64,000 nucleotides of DNA from Paucilactobacillus vaccinostercus DSM 20634. GTDB lineage: Bacteria > Bacillota > Bacilli > Lactobacillales > Lactobacillaceae. Under the pieces are notes generated by a model, which worked only from the letters and a program-made list of their open reading frames with translations, searched no databases and was not told the origin of the DNA. The translations under genes and the position numbers were made by a program. This document shows, piece after piece, positions 1 to 7,916 of this stretch (its first letter is position 1; every line of letters begins with the position of its first letter). The stretch covers positions 1 to 64,000 of the forward strand of contig NZ_AYYY01000007.1 of assembly GCF_001436295.1 (NCBI RefSeq), given 5' to 3'.

Positions 1-2
1 AA

Positions 3-922
3 AAACCTACAATTTTAAACCGCCATAAAACGACATTTTATCGCCGCTATTGACAACGGAACATCTTTATAAGCATCGAATTGTCGTTATTCGTGATCTA
101 TTTGGCAATATTACCCTCTCACAGCTCTCTCACGCAATTCTGCAAAAGAAGATAGATGAGTATGGTGAAACACGTCAGAAGACGACAGTGAACGTTTTAT
201 TGATCACTGTGAAAGCGTCCTTGAAAGACGCATTATATGATGGCTATATCCCAAGAGATATTTTTTCGCGAGTAAAACCCCATAGTGATCTTGAACCAGT
301 CAACAAGATTAAAGCTTTGTCAGCCACTGATTTTGAAAAACTACAAAATTATTTGTTTACTCACTACGCAGAATACGACGCAAACTTGGCGCTCCTAGTT
401 TTATTGGAAACGGGTATGCGAGTTGGCGAAGCTCTTGCTTTGAATTATAATGACATTAATGCCTTATTTGATTCAATTGCGATTACTAAGACATATTCGA
501 CCGCAATCCACACAATGACCAAACCTAAGACTAAAACAAGCACACGTAACGTGAAAATAACTCATGAGTTGGCTCAACTACTGGTAGATCAGAAAGATCG
601 TAAGAATTCAGAACGGTACTTCACAAGTACACTCTATCCAGTTGAGCAGCATCTTAAAAGCGTGTTAAAAGCTCTTAAACTTCCACAAATTACTGTGCAC
701 GGTTTACGTCACTCACATGCGTCATATCTGTTGTATAAAGGTGTCAGTGTTAATTATGTATCCGAAAGATTGGGACATGCAAACACTGCAATTACACAAT
801 TGGTATACTCGCACATGCTATCCGAGGAACGGTCAAAAGAAGCGGACAAAACGGTCAAAATATTGTCAAAGTCCCCAATTGTCCCCAAGGCACAATCAAA
901 ACACCGGAATGGAGCGATTTAA
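3..922 (+). pseudogene. Tyrosine recombinase (phage/ICE-type integrase), 5' end missing or frameshifted
   Basis: Site-specific recombinase. The open frame from a TTG at 50 encodes 290 residues; family members usually have 360-390. The catalytic domain is complete: Arg in GMRVGE (about residue 124), HGLRH (217-221), the LGH histidine and Tyr in VYSHM (253). The first part is the end of the SAM-like core-binding domain; the N-terminal arm-type DNA-binding domain is absent. An in-frame stop lies at 26-28, while the neighbouring frame (3-50) reads KPTILNRHKTTFYRRY, which fits the segment that should precede TTEHLYKHR. I infer a frameshift near position 50 and a gene that began left of the window. 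The stop codon directly touches the ATG of hit. No other phage gene is visible, so this is probably a relic of an integrated element. Confidence 0.7.
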
Positions 923-1351
923 ATGGACGATTGTATTTTTTGTAAAATTATCGCGGGTGAAATTCCCAGTTACACGGTTTATGAAGACGATGTTGTTAAA
1001 GCATTCTTAGATATTTCTCAAGGAACTCCTGGTCACACCCTTGTAATTCCGAAAAAACACGTTGCCAATATTTTTGAATATGATGCTGAACTAGCCAGTG
1101 AAGTGTTTGCGCGGATTCCAAAGATTGCTAAGGCACTGAAAGCATCTAATCCTGCTATTCAGGGACTTAATATTCTCAATAACAATGGCGAAGTAGCCTA
1201 CCAGTCTGTTTTCCATTCACATTTCCACTTAATTCCACGTTACAGTGATGATGATGACTTTAAAATGATCTTCAAGGATAACTCCGGCAACTATGACACA
1301 GCTCAATATCAAAAGATTCAAAAATCAATTACTGATCAGTTAGGTGATTAA
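923..1351 (+). CDS. hit: HIT-family protein (Hit)
   Basis: Histidine-triad nucleotide hydrolase of the Hint/YhaE type, 142 residues, the usual length. An N-terminal Cys pair (CIFCKI) and the signature HSHFHLIPR near residues 96-104 are visible. It cleaves nucleotide phosphoramidates or AMP conjugates; the physiological substrate in Firmicutes is not settled. The ATG follows the integrase TAA with no gap, and the ribosome-binding GGAG lies inside the integrase codons. In related genomes hit sits next to prsA and yhaM, as it does here; its usual divergent neighbour ecsA would be left of the window. Confidence 0.96.
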   Translation: MDDCIFCKIIAGEIPSYTVYEDDVVKAFLDISQGTPGHTLVIPKKHVANIFEYDAELASEVFARIPKIAKALKASNPAIQGLNILNNNGEVAYQSVFHSHFHLIPRYSDDDDFKMIFKDNSGNYDTAQYQKIQKSITDQLGD

Positions 1352-1352
1352 T

Positions 1353-1592
1353 ATGAACAAGCTTGTAAATACCGTTAAGGACCTTATTCAAGATATCAGT
1401 TCAGTTCAAAACGCGGGTCAGGACCTGAGTGAAAGTATCGCTCGGTTACAAAAAGCACTTGCAGATTCCCAGGAACAGGTGGACGCAATCAACCACAGCA
1501 TTGATGAGTTTAAGTTCAAGACACAACCCCGACTTGAACATATTCAGCAATTGCAGGCTAAAATGCAAGACGAGCTTAATAAATTTGAGTAA
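1353..1592 (+). CDS. Small coiled-coil protein, conserved hypothetical
   Basis: 79 residues, no signal peptide or membrane segment. Heptad-like spacing of Leu/Ile/Val over most of its length, with many Gln, Glu and Asp, suggests a soluble coiled coil. The ATG at 1353 is preferred over a GTG at 1344 because AGGTG at 1342-1346 is well spaced for it. It starts 1 base after the hit stop, so the two are probably co-transcribed and translationally coupled. I recognise the position (between hit and prsA in lactobacilli) but no function. Confidence 0.75.
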   Translation: MNKLVNTVKDLIQDISSVQNAGQDLSESIARLQKALADSQEQVDAINHSIDEFKFKTQPRLEHIQQLQAKMQDELNKFE

Positions 1593-1650
1593 CGATAAGA
1601 CGTTTATTTTATTAAACATTGAATTTTTTGTAAACTTTGGTATTAGTGCC

Positions 1651-1678
1651 TTAACCTTTCAGCAGATTGTGGTATATT
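1651..1678 (+). promoter_or_regulatory. Probable prsA promoter
   Basis: TTAACC (1651-1656), 16-base spacer, TATATT (1673-1678), about 60 bases upstream of the prsA start. The -10 is good, the -35 only fair. Confidence 0.45.
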
Positions 1679-1735
1679 GAATTGGTGAGTTTCACAGGTA
1701 CCATACAAATTTTAAGAAATGGATGTGTTTAATAC

Positions 1736-2674
1736 ATGAAAAAATGGCTTGCAATATTAGCCGGGATTGTTTTGATGGTCCCTCTAGCAGCCTGCGGTAG
1801 CAAAGCCGTTGCGACAACTAGCGGTGGTAAAATTACTGAAAGTGCTTATTATAGTAGCTTAAAGGGAACTTCAAGTGGTAAACAAGTATTGCAACAAATG
1901 ATTCTAAACAAAGTTTTGGAAAAGCAATACGGCAGCAAAGTTTCTAAGTCAGCAGTGACAAAGGAATACAACTCATACAAGAGTCAATATGGTTCATCAT
2001 TTAGCAGTGTTCTCTCACAAAACGGAATGACTACCTCTCAATTAAAAGATGAGATTCGGTCTAACTTACTTTTGAAGGCCGCTGTTAAGGACCATACAAC
2101 CATTACAACTAAGGATATCAACAAGCAGTGGAAGAAGTATCAGCCAAAGGTTCAAACTGCTGAAATTCTTGTTTCGAAAAAGGCCACTGCTCAAAGCATT
2201 ATTGATCAATTGAACAGCGCTTCATCTGCTGATCGCTGGAAGACATTTAAGAAACTCGCTAAGAGCAAGTCAACCGATACAACCAACAAGAGCACTGGTG
2301 GTAAGGTATCGGCCTTTGACAACACTGACTCTTCACTAGATTCGTCTTACAAGAAAGCCGCTTTCGCACTCAAAACAAACGAATATACTACCTCACCTGT
2401 TAAGACCAGCAGTGGTTACCAAGTTATTTACATGATTAAGAACCCTGGTAAGGGAGCTAAGAGTCAACACATTGCCGACTTGAAAGAACAAATCATTGAA
2501 ACTGACATGAGTAACAGTACCGTATTACACAATGTTGTTTCGAAGGTTTTGAAGAAGGGGAACGTTTCGATCAAGGATAACGATCTTAAGAATATTCTTG
2601 ACGATTACCTCACTTCATCAAGCAGCAGTTCAACCACTACAACTACAACAACTAGTTCATCATCATCAAACTAA
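1736..2674 (+). CDS. prsA: Foldase lipoprotein PrsA (peptidyl-prolyl isomerase)
   Basis: Extracytoplasmic folding factor anchored to the outer face of the membrane. The 312-residue precursor has a Lys-containing n-region, a hydrophobic stretch and the lipobox LAAC (Cys20). An SurA-N-like helical part is followed by a parvulin-type segment around residues 140-240, recognisable from [18 protein letters not shown] and SSGYQVIYM. The last 20 or so residues are a Ser/Thr tail. Monocistronic between its own promoter and a strong terminator. Position next to hit and yhaM matches Bacillales and Lactobacillales. Confidence 0.95.
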   Translation: MKKWLAILAGIVLMVPLAACGSKAVATTSGGKITESAYYSSLKGTSSGKQVLQQMILNKVLEKQYGSKVSKSAVTKEYNSYKSQYGSSFSSVLSQNGMTTSQLKDEIRSNLLLKAAVKDHTTITTKDINKQWKKYQPKVQTAEILVSKKATAQSIIDQLNSASSADRWKTFKKLAKSKSTDTTNKSTGGKVSAFDNTDSSLDSSYKKAAFALKTNEYTTSPVKTSSGYQVIYMIKNPGKGAKSQHIADLKEQIIETDMSNSTVLHNVVSKVLKKGNVSIKDNDLKNILDDYLTSSSSSSTTTTTTTSSSSSN

Positions 2675-2682
2675 TTGAATAG

Positions 2683-2730
2683 GTATCAAAAAGGACACGT
2701 CATATGTTGGACGTGTCCTTTTTGATATAC
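2683..2730. terminator. Bidirectional terminator between prsA and yhaM
   Basis: Long inverted repeat built on AAAAAGGACACGT / ACGTGTCCTTTTT with A and T runs on both sides; serves the two convergent genes. Confidence 0.9.
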
Positions 2731-2733
2731 TAA

Positions 2734-3693
2734 TTAATTTTGATTCGGTTCTTCGGGTTTATAAAAACTCCGTTGATCCATGCCAAAAATTCGTTCAGAA
2801 AACTCACCAGACTCAGTATGCTCCAGTGCTCCTTTGACCATCATAATTGAAGCATCCATTTCGTCTAATCGGTGCAAGATCTCTGCCTCGAGCATTCTCG
2901 GCCGAACAGGAGAGCCATATTCTAACAAACCGTGATGGGATAAAATCATATGACGTAGCATCAACACATCTTCTTGATTGGGATCAATCTTGAGTGTCTG
3001 ACATGCAGCCACAATCTCACCATCAACAATCGAAATATGACCAACTAGGTTGCCAGCAACCGTATAACTGGTTGAAACAGGGCCAGACAGTTCGGTTGTC
3101 TTACCGACATCATGCAAAATTGTGCCCGCATATAGTAATGGCGCATTAATTCCATCGTACTGATGGACCACCGCTTTTCCCAGTCTCAGCATCGATAGCG
3201 TATGAAATGACAATCCACCAGCAAATGCATGATGATTCGTCTTAGCTGCCGGATACGTAAAAAATGCTTCACGATGCTTTTGTAAAAGATTTCGAACGAT
3301 TCGTGCCCATGTTGGTTGCGTGATTTCAAAAATATACTGGTTAATTTCATCTTCGATATCGTTGCGCTTTTCAGGAGCATGCTGCATAAAGTAACTTGGA
3401 TCATGTGGTTCATTTTCGGTAGCAAGACGTAATCCCATTATTTTAACTTGTGGTTTGCCCTGGTAATTTTCTCGCTTAGCGGATAATCGCACTACTTTTC
3501 CAGGGACAAATAGCGCGACGTCCTCGTCACTCGCACCCCAATACATCCCCGGTAATTCTCCAGACTGATCCTCAAAAACAAGCGATAAAAATCGTTTGCC
3601 GTTTTTCGCAACCCGAACATCAACGCCTTTGATCAACACATAAATGTCCATCACTTCGTCTACCTTAAATTCATATAACTTTGCCTGTGTCAT
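2734..3693 (-). CDS. yhaM: 3'-5' exoribonuclease YhaM (OB-fold plus HD domain)
   Basis: Single-strand RNA/DNA exonuclease, 319 residues from the preferred ATG (B. subtilis YhaM has 314). An N-terminal OB-fold nucleic-acid-binding domain (about 10-90) precedes an HD phosphohydrolase domain with the metal-ligand motifs GGLSFHT, LHDVGK and LSHHG. The ATG at 3693 is chosen because AGGTGA lies 6 bases upstream; a GTG at 3702 overlaps that site. The ribosome-binding site overlaps the stop of yhaN, so translation is probably coupled. Third gene of the yhaO-yhaN-yhaM transcription unit. Confidence 0.95.
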   Translation of the reverse strand: MTQAKLYEFKVDEVMDIYVLIKGVDVRVAKNGKRFLSLVFEDQSGELPGMYWGASDEDVALFVPGKVVRLSAKRENYQGKPQVKIMGLRLATENEPHDPSYFMQHAPEKRNDIEDEINQYIFEITQPTWARIVRNLLQKHREAFFTYPAAKTNHHAFAGGLSFHTLSMLRLGKAVVHQYDGINAPLLYAGTILHDVGKTTELSGPVSTSYTVAGNLVGHISIVDGEIVAACQTLKIDPNQEDVLMLRHMILSHHGLLEYGSPVRPRMLEAEILHRLDEMDASIMMVKGALEHTESGEFSERIFGMDQRSFYKPEEPNQN

Positions 3694-3702
3694 TTCTATC
3701 AC

Positions 3703-6213
3703 CTACATTTGATTTAAATTAACAACGGTTCCATTTGAATATTGTAATGTCTGGCGATCAGTCGTTAAATAGATCACCTGTTGTTTTTCTCCAAGCAACT
3801 CTAGTAGTTGTAACACATTTGCCCGACGATCGGCATCAAAATCAACGAAGCCATCATCAATCAGTACTGGTAACTGAATCCCATTTTGATTACTGATCGA
3901 CGTCACAAAACTCAATTTCAAGGCAACATACAATTGCTGAGCCGTTCCCTGAGATAACTCTCCGACTTGAAAAGCACTTCGATCTTGAGCAATCACGGAA
4001 ATTCGATCATTCTCGAACTCAATCTTAGTATAGCGATGGTTGGTTAATGTTTCAAAATATTTTTGTGCTTGTTGAATAATCTTCGGAAAACGATCTGCCG
4101 AAGCTAATTGTAAGGCTCGATTAATCCAATGATAGCTCAGTTTATGCGTTAACCAGTCTCTTACCAGTTCCAAAATTTCAGTCTGAAGGTCAGCACGTTG
4201 TTGTCTTAGCATTGTCAGCGTCCCATTTTCGGAAAGCTGTTTGATTTCCAGTTGTGCAGCTGTTTGATTTTGTTGAAGTGTTTGTAAACTAACTTCTAAA
4301 TGCTTAACGTCATTCGCTAAACTAGTCACTCGCTGTCTTAAGTCATCATTCGAGTTCACCATTTTCAGTGCACTAATCTGCTTGTCTGTTAGCTGACTTC
4401 CGAGCACTTGCGATCGTTCCTCGTTGGCGATTGATCGCAGCGCACTATCGTAATATTGGTCAAATTCATGATCATCCTGAACGTCATATCGGTGATACAG
4501 CGTTGCTTTCTTTTGAATAACCTCATTCAGTTTATCTGACAATTGCTGGGCCTGATCTTCAAGCAATCGTTTTTGTTGTCTTTGACGCTGCCAGACATCT
4601 CTGGCGCCTTGCTGCCGATCGATAAACATATTAATATGCTTAATCAACGCTTGTGGTGACTGCTGGACATCAATAACCTCGGCCGAAAATTGAACGTGTT
4701 CTCGATACTGTGTGGTCTGATTATCAATAGTTTTGATCTGAGTTGTTATCTGCTGAATTTGCCGATTTAGCTCTTCTAATCGCCGCAAATCTCCCTGCAT
4801 TCGGAGCCACTGACTCTGTGGAAATTGATTAAACCCATGTTCAATTCCAAAATGACGCAACGCTTCATCAGATGTTCCTTGAACTGCATTGTGCAAAGTA
4901 CCCCCACTACTTTGTTCTTGATACCAGATAGCCGCCGCACATCCCATTAGAATCAAACCTAATAGCTTCATGAGCCAAGCACTGCCAGTCACGAGTAATA
5001 AAACTCCGATTACACTCAGTATGATAAGCAATAAAGGACGTTTAGGCGTTGTTTGCTGCCGCTTGGTACGAGATTGATCCCCATGTTGACGATCATCAAT
5101 TAACCGCTGCAGTCGATTTTCTTCAGAATAAGACAGTGCACTTGGTAAGTGCGAATCTGGATAACGTTGCAATAGCTCACGTCGCTCTTGTTGCCAACTT
5201 TGAAGTTGTGAAACAAGCTGATCATACTGATTCAGGTGCAACGTAAGTGTGGTTCCATCGTCTTTCAGCTTGGTAAATCTGTCAAGATTCTGGAAATAAA
5301 AGTCTTGCTGGTCTGTCAAGGAAGATTCCGCATCAATCACGCCCAATCGTGCGTTAACATCTGTGAGTTGACGATGATATTCATCTTGTTTAGCACGTAA
5401 AGATTGGATTACAGCAACGTCATTATTGCTTAGTGTGGATGATTTTTCTGTATCAATACTTTGCAAGCGTTGATACGTTGGCCACAACCGTAGTAGATCC
5501 TGCGCATCATGCCAGTCATTTCGTTTTTGAGGCAATTGCTGTTGAATCTCTTGGATTTGGCGATCACTTTGCCGAACATCATCCAACAAATGTCGATAAT
5601 GTGTATATTTTTCAGACTGCTGATCAATTTGTTCATTCAAATCATGGTATTGTTCCAGTTTTTGATTGATGACTGGATTTCGCCCCCGCACCTTGTAAAG
5701 GCTATCTGCTTCCTTATCCAGATCCGTTAATTTTTCCAACCAGCGATCACTATTAACCGCACCAAAGTGCTGCAATTGATTCTGGAAGTCGTTTTTTGAA
5801 AGTGCAAAGATTTGACTAAGTTCCTGCGTATCTATCCGATAGATCGCATGAAATAGTCCCTGATCGACTTCGCCAAGCATCATTTTCAAGAAATGATTGG
5901 GCATCCGCTTTCCTGACTCATCGGTAATCGTCAGAAGACCACCGTTTTTTCCTTGTGTTCTCCTTAAGACATAGCGTCGATTACGGTGTTCAACAACTAG
6001 GAAGCCGCCATACTGGCCACCATTTTTTGGTAAATATTGCTCGTAAGGCTGATGTCCGTTCGCAAATCCAAACAAGATACTTTCAATAAATTTTGCTAAT
6101 GTTGATTTACCTGCTTCATTATCTCCCAAAAATATTGTAATACTTGAGGCCAGATTGAAATCTCGATTTTGCCACTTTCCAAAACCATCGATATGAATTT
6201 GTTTAATTTTCAT
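3703..6213 (-). CDS. yhaN: SbcC-like coiled-coil ATPase YhaN with two central membrane helices
   Basis: RecF/SbcC-type ATPase, 836 residues. Walker A in LGDNEAGKSTLAK near the N-terminus; signature LSQGTAQQLY and Walker B LPVLIDDGFVDFD near the C-terminus; long Gln/Glu-rich coiled-coil arms between. Around residues 395-440 there are two hydrophobic helices separated by a few residues, in the middle of the arms, so the coiled coil would be membrane-anchored. The ATG at 6213 (MKIKQIHIDGFG) has AGGG upstream inside the last codons of yhaO and starts 1 base after that stop. Partner of the YhaO nuclease, comparable to SbcCD/Rad50-Mre11. Confidence 0.92.
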   Translation of the reverse strand: MKIKQIHIDGFGKWQNRDFNLASSITIFLGDNEAGKSTLAKFIESILFGFANGHQPYEQYLPKNGGQYGGFLVVEHRNRRYVLRRTQGKNGGLLTITDESGKRMPNHFLKMMLGEVDQGLFHAIYRIDTQELSQIFALSKNDFQNQLQHFGAVNSDRWLEKLTDLDKEADSLYKVRGRNPVINQKLEQYHDLNEQIDQQSEKYTHYRHLLDDVRQSDRQIQEIQQQLPQKRNDWHDAQDLLRLWPTYQRLQSIDTEKSSTLSNNDVAVIQSLRAKQDEYHRQLTDVNARLGVIDAESSLTDQQDFYFQNLDRFTKLKDDGTTLTLHLNQYDQLVSQLQSWQQERRELLQRYPDSHLPSALSYSEENRLQRLIDDRQHGDQSRTKRQQTTPKRPLLLIILSVIGVLLLVTGSAWLMKLLGLILMGCAAAIWYQEQSSGGTLHNAVQGTSDEALRHFGIEHGFNQFPQSQWLRMQGDLRRLEELNRQIQQITTQIKTIDNQTTQYREHVQFSAEVIDVQQSPQALIKHINMFIDRQQGARDVWQRQRQQKRLLEDQAQQLSDKLNEVIQKKATLYHRYDVQDDHEFDQYYDSALRSIANEERSQVLGSQLTDKQISALKMVNSNDDLRQRVTSLANDVKHLEVSLQTLQQNQTAAQLEIKQLSENGTLTMLRQQRADLQTEILELVRDWLTHKLSYHWINRALQLASADRFPKIIQQAQKYFETLTNHRYTKIEFENDRISVIAQDRSAFQVGELSQGTAQQLYVALKLSFVTSISNQNGIQLPVLIDDGFVDFDADRRANVLQLLELLGEKQQVIYLTTDRQTLQYSNGTVVNLNQM

Positions 6214-6214
6214 T

Positions 6215-7423
6215 TCAAAATCCCTTCGATTTTTTTCCATTTAGTTGTTCAATGGCGGCAAGTCGGACTTTTTCAATTGCCTCATTCGAACTAAAATATG
6301 ATTCAATAAAATCATATGCAAATAATTTATCTGCCACAGTCGCAACCTGAGCCTTGGTAAATGTCTCTGTTTCAGCTTGCTGCCATGAATCATGATCAAA
6401 ATCATCAAAACTCATTTTTTTCGGTGGCGTCTCCAAAACAAGTTCGTAAGGCCACATTTCTTTGTGCTGAGCGCCTAATTGCCGTTGAAGCCGCAAAAGC
6501 AATGTCCCATTGTCAAGTTGAATTTGAACCTCTTGCGAAAGAGCCTCAGCCTTAAGGACCACAGAAATTAAACTCAATTCATGAAACACACCATCCGTCT
6601 CAACAGCGGATTGCACGTCACTTAAAACATCGGACACCGTTTCTGTTGGCCTAACCATCACTTGGATAGATCGCCAAATTGCCGCCTCGCACTCATGAAA
6701 TTCAGGTACTAGCGTATCACCTTGACTCGTCACCAAGTAATAGCCTTTTTTACCAGCTTCATTTTTATGACGTCCCTGGGTATTACCACTATATATGATA
6801 GGGGGCTGCTGATTCAGTACCTGACGTTTATGAATATGCCCAAGTGCCCAATAATCATATTTTTTTGCCAATAATTCTTTTAGCTGAAACGGCGCATAAT
6901 TTGCGTGGGGACTTTTCAGTCCGCTTAATGCACCATGTAATAGACCAATCTGCCAATCCACTTGACGATTTCTCGATGGAAATTCAGAAAGGCGATCGTC
7001 GGTGATCCACCGTGTTTCATAGCTAAACCCTGAAATTGCAACTCGCTGTCCGTCAGCTAATTCCAACACTTTAGTTTCCACATGATTATCAAAAACAGTC
7101 ACATTATCTGGAAATTGCAACTGATTGTCGACCTTCTGGTAATCATGATTCCCAAAACTTAAGTATACTGGGATACTAGCTTCTTCGAGTCGTAAACACT
7201 GCTCATTAAAGAAGCTTTCCGCCGCGATGCTATGCTGATCACGATCAAAAATATCACCGGAAATACAAATGAAATCCACCTTAAATTGAATCGCGTCATT
7301 CACTAAATTTTGAAATGCCTGAAATGTCGATTGATAAATTGTTTTCGCAAATTCTTGGGGAACATCCTTAAGCCCTAAAAACGGACTATCTAAGTGTAAA
7401 TCCGCGCTATGAATAAATTTCAT
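6215..7423 (-). CDS. yhaO: Metallophosphoesterase YhaO (SbcD/Mre11-like nuclease)
   Basis: Calcineurin-like DNA exonuclease, 403 residues. The metal-binding motifs appear in order: SADLHLDSP, SGDIFDRD, SFGNHDYQ and LGHIHKR. The ATG at 7423 is preferred over GTG at 7435 because of the family start MKFIHSADLH and the GTGGTGA upstream. The C-terminal third is the capping domain. It ends in the ribosome-binding site of yhaN, indicating a coupled pair that forms a nuclease-ATPase complex. Confidence 0.94.
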   Translation of the reverse strand: MKFIHSADLHLDSPFLGLKDVPQEFAKTIYQSTFQAFQNLVNDAIQFKVDFICISGDIFDRDQHSIAAESFFNEQCLRLEEASIPVYLSFGNHDYQKVDNQLQFPDNVTVFDNHVETKVLELADGQRVAISGFSYETRWITDDRLSEFPSRNRQVDWQIGLLHGALSGLKSPHANYAPFQLKELLAKKYDYWALGHIHKRQVLNQQPPIIYSGNTQGRHKNEAGKKGYYLVTSQGDTLVPEFHECEAAIWRSIQVMVRPTETVSDVLSDVQSAVETDGVFHELSLISVVLKAEALSQEVQIQLDNGTLLLRLQRQLGAQHKEMWPYELVLETPPKKMSFDDFDHDSWQQAETETFTKAQVATVADKLFAYDFIESYFSSNEAIEKVRLAAIEQLNGKKSKGF

Positions 7424-7446
7424 TAAAATCACCACTTTATTAGTTC

Positions 7447-7482
7447 AAAAAAGCTGAGCACGACTTCTCGCCTCAGCTTTTG
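7447..7482 (-). terminator. Terminator of the YlbF/YheA-family gene
   Basis: On the minus strand AAAGCTGAG and CTCAGCTTT pair, followed by a T run; it separates this gene from yhaO. Confidence 0.85.
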
Positions 7483-7484
7483 TA

Positions 7485-7829
7485 TTAGTCTTTATATAAT
7501 TCTTGAATTGGCTTGGTAATCACATTGTTAATACCACTTAGTAATTCATCAATGCCACGTTCTTTTTCCATTAAGTTTTGAATTGACTTAACGTCGCGAA
7601 CCTTATCAGCAACACCTTGGATTTCTTTAATTTCATCGTCCGTTGGTTGTTGACCGGAATATTGCTTTTGTTGTAACTGCATCTGCAGATTTTGGAATTG
7701 TCTGAATAACTTAAACGTTTCATCATCCTTCTTTAATTCTGCATATGCTTCTTCAAGCGCCTTAAATTCTTGTGTCCCGCGTAAATCCCGCTCCATTTGG
7801 TTAGCGGTATCGTAAATATTGACAACCAT
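7485..7829 (-). CDS. yheA: YlbF/YmcA-family protein (YheA-like, UPF0342)
   Basis: 114 residues, helical, soluble, with the YheA/YlbF family layout (NIYDTANQMERDLR at the start, KPIQELYKD at the end). Relatives YlbF and YmcA in B. subtilis form a complex that affects RNase Y; the exact role of YheA is not known. ATG at 7829 chosen because GAGGAG lies 7-8 bases upstream. Monocistronic, with its own terminator. Confidence 0.9.
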   Translation of the reverse strand: MVVNIYDTANQMERDLRGTQEFKALEEAYAELKKDDETFKLFRQFQNLQMQLQQKQYSGQQPTDDEIKEIQGVADKVRDVKSIQNLMEKERGIDELLSGINNVITKPIQELYKD

Positions 7830-7916
7830 GTTGTTCCTCCTCAAAAATTGTTATATATCATTCTAACATAGTAACCGCTTAAATAGATATAGATTCCATG
7901 AAATCCAGCATATTAT

